In this document: positions 62,250 to 64,000 of the stretch, piece by piece | How the letters are laid out: each line of letters starts with the position of its first letter | Numbering within the stretch: the first letter of the stretch is position 1 | NCBI RefSeq assembly: GCF_900184795.1 | Contig: NZ_FXXN01000028.1 | Location: forward strand, 590,632 to 654,631 | Direction: 5' to 3' | DNA: 64,000 bases | Source: Magnetospirillum sp. 15-1 | GTDB taxonomy: Bacteria; Pseudomonadota; Alphaproteobacteria; Rhodospirillales; Magnetospirillaceae | Notes under the pieces: generated by a model | Databases searched by the model: none | Told to the model about the DNA's origin: nothing | The model's input: the letters and a program-made list of their open reading frames with translations, nothing else | Program-made: the position numbers and the translations under genes

Positions 62250-64000
62250 TCAGGCGGCCAGATGGGTCAGGGTGCTTTCCAGGCGGCCCTGGGTGGCAGC
62301 GTCCAGGGCGAACTGGAAGCGGGTGAAGTTGCCTTCCGAGCCGACGATACGGGCCCGCACCGGAACGTTGTCGATGGAGACTTCGACGACCGTTCCCACC
62401 GGCTGCGGCAGCGACGTCTCGATGCGACAGCCGTCGCTGGATACGTCCACCATGGTGACGGTCGCCCGCGGCGCGGAGCCGGCCTGGACAACGATAGAGG
62501 TCCGGCACTGGCGGCGCTGGCTGTGACGGCGGTCGCCGGCCGTCTTGATGGCGGACAGGAAGTCCGAGACCTCGGTGGCCAGCTGGTCCGACTGCTTCGA
62601 CAGTTCGTCGGCGGTGCCCAGCAATTGATGGGCGGCCCCGCCGGTGGTGGCGGCTCCCTCGTTGACCAGGGTGATGGAGGCGGTGACCTCGCGGGTGCCG
62701 CTGGACGCTTCCTGGACGTTGCGGGCGATCTCGCCGGTGGCGGCGGTCTGCTCCTCCACGGCGGCGGCGATGGCCGAGGCGCTTTCAGTGATGCTGGAGA
62801 TGGTGTGGCCGATGCCGCCGATGGCGCTGACCGCGTCGCGGGTCACCGCCTGCACCGAGTTGATCTGGGTGACGATGTCCTCGGTGGCGCGGGCCGTCTG
62901 GGTCGCCAGATGCTTGACCTCGTTGGCCACCACGGCGAAGCCCTTGCCGGCATCGCCTGCCCTGGCCGCCTCGATGGTGGCGTTCAAGGCGAGAAGATTG
63001 GTCTGGGCGGCGATATCGTTGATCAGGGTCACCACCTGGCCGATGCGGCTGGTGGCATCCGACAGGGACAGGACGATGCCGTTGACCCGCTCGGCCTCCT
63101 CGGAGGCGCGGTGCGAGATTTCGGTGGAGGTGGCGACCTGCCGGGCGATCTCCTGCTCGGAGGCGGCCAACTGCTCGGCGGCGGCGGCCACCGTCTCCAC
63201 GTTGACCGAGGCCTGCTCGGCGGCGGCGGCCACCACGGTGGACTGGCGCGAGGTATCCTCGGCCACCGAGGTCATGGACTGGGCCGAATCCCGCAATTGG
63301 TGGGCCGAGGCGGTGACGCCCTTCAGCACGGCGAAGACGCTGGTGTTGAAATCGGCGGTCAGGCGCTCGATGGCCTCCTGGCGGCGGTTGCGGGCGGCCT
63401 GTTCTGCGGCCTGGGCGGCCTCCAACTGGCGGCGGGCGAGGCCGTTCTCCTTGAACACCTCCAGCGCCCGGATCATCTCGCCGATCTCGTCCTGGCGGGT
63501 GGTCTGGCGAATCTCCACGTCGAGGTTGCCGTCGGCCAGTTCCCGCATGGCGGAAATGCTTCGCTTGAGCGGCAGGGCCAGGCTGCGCTTGGCGATGGTC
63601 CAGCTGAGGGCGATGGTCATCAGCCCGACCAGCACCGTGGTTCCCACCACCATCTGCAGGGTGTTGTTGGCGGCGGTCAGGAATTCCGCCTTCTTGATGC
63701 CCACATACAGTACGCCGATGACGTTGCCGCCGGCATCCTGGATGGGGTCGTAGGCGGTCATGTAGGGCTCGGCCAGAATTTCGACCTCACCGCGGAACGG
63801 GGTCTTGCGGTTGAAGACCGAGTCGTAGGCGGCGGTCTTGGCCAGCTGGGTGCCCACGGCGCGGTTCCCGTCGGCCTTGATGACGTTGGTGGTGACGCGG
63901 GTGTCGCCCATGAACACGGTGGCGGTGCCGCCCACCAGGGCCTTGACCTTGTCCACCACCTCGAAATTGCCGTTGAGCACGTGGTCGCCGGCCATCAGCT
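62250..64000 (-). CDS. chemoreceptor with Cache sensor and C-terminal PilZ domain (N-terminus cut)
   Basis: At least 581 residues are visible; the start lies beyond the right edge. A Cache-type periplasmic domain ([36 protein letters not shown]) leads to a helix ([20 protein letters not shown]). HAMP and the signalling domain follow, with tip [20 protein letters not shown]. The last 95 residues form a PilZ domain with RRQCR and [11 protein letters not shown], the c-di-GMP binding motifs. Related PilZ-tailed receptors (Tlp1 of Azospirillum) tie taxis to c-di-GMP. Confidence 0.92.
   Translation of the reverse strand, partial: LMAGDHVLNGNFEVVDKVKALVGGTATVFMGDTRVTTNVIKADGNRAVGTQLAKTAAYDSVFNRKTPFRGEVEILAEPYMTAYDPIQDAGGNVIGVLYVGIKKAEFLTAANNTLQMVVGTTVLVGLMTIALSWTIAKRSLALPLKRSISAMRELADGNLDVEIRQTTRQDEIGEMIRALEVFKENGLARRQLEAAQAAEQAARNRRQEAIERLTADFNTSVFAVLKGVTASAHQLRDSAQSMTSVAEDTSRQSTVVAAAAEQASVNVETVAAAAEQLAASEQEIARQVATSTEISHRASEEAERVNGIVLSLSDATSRIGQVVTLINDIAAQTNLLALNATIEAARAGDAGKGFAVVANEVKHLATQTARATEDIVTQINSVQAVTRDAVSAIGGIGHTISSITESASAIAAAVEEQTAATGEIARNVQEASSGTREVTASITLVNEGAATTGGAAHQLLGTADELSKQSDQLATEVSDFLSAIKTAGDRRHSQRRQCRTSIVVQAGSAPRATVTMVDVSSDGCRIETSLPQPVGTVVEVSIDNVPVRARIVGSEGNFTRFQFALDAATQGRLESTLTHLAA

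Overview
The window is GC-rich, densely coded DNA with short intergenic gaps and many ATGA-type overlaps. The gene content points to an alphaproteobacterium of the Rhodospirillales, close to Magnetospirillum. The clues are three chemoreceptors plus a separate Aer-like PAS protein, a groESL operon behind a CIRCE operator, the aerobic CoA-dependent (box) benzoate pathway, SHP/DHC haem proteins and a PQQ locus. This assignment is inference from gene content and was not tested by a search. No rRNA, tRNA or CRISPR array was seen.

Layout. 1-239: end of an SCP2-domain gene with a palindromic operator. 765-9327: a transport operon (DUF1302 outer-membrane protein, DUF1329 protein, YCF48 propeller, RND exporter) whose last gene is a chemoreceptor. 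9344-21097: mostly housekeeping genes (DUF1178, DUF2076, groES-groEL, coaBC, dut, Rrf2 regulator-cysK, moeB-like, DsrE-like, phosphoesterase, LTXXQ protein, hydroxyacid dehydrogenase, SH3 protein). 21183-25034: a DHC / cytochrome b561-SHP fusion / small peptide operon, divergent from a PepSY-response regulator-kinase operon. 25063-32756: signalling genes (SpoIIE-type phosphatase behind a C11 tract, a solute-binding protein, an exported TPR-CHAT protease, a split Aer and chemoreceptor pair). 32761-48762: a long leftward block: DUF4863, hydrolase, boxD, boxC, boxB, boxA, paaG-like, iorA, iorB, membrane-fusion protein and ABC exporter. It carries benzoyl-CoA to dehydroadipyl-CoA and turns aryl-pyruvates into acyl-CoAs. 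A rightward two-gene cassette (BPSL0067-like amidase and STY0301-like protein) sits exactly between iorA and iorB.

49054-50402 is an IS110/IS1111-type element with 17-bp inverted repeats. 50462-64000 holds a PQQ-linked region. pqqD, pqqE and a 24-residue pqqA appear in the unusual order D-E-A, followed by a 41-residue membrane peptide and a PuuD-like membrane protein. Divergent from them are an M48 protease, a NosR-like flavin/Fe-S protein and a cytochrome c-Cache fusion. Next come a FIST sensor, a PAS hybrid histidine kinase, a LuxR-type response regulator, a TonB protein and a PilZ-tailed chemoreceptor.

The most interesting signal is a shared motif, TTAGACCTATTGSCAATT or the palindrome CCTATTGGCAATAGG. 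It lies upstream of the M48 gene and pqqD, upstream of pqqA, and between the response regulator and tonB. It ties these separately transcribed units into one apparent regulon, resembling the ErcS'/ErbR control of PQQ alcohol oxidation in Pseudomonas. A second regulon is marked by TGCA-N6-TGCA boxes at boxC and at the DUF4863 gene, although no BoxR/BzdR-type regulator is in the window.
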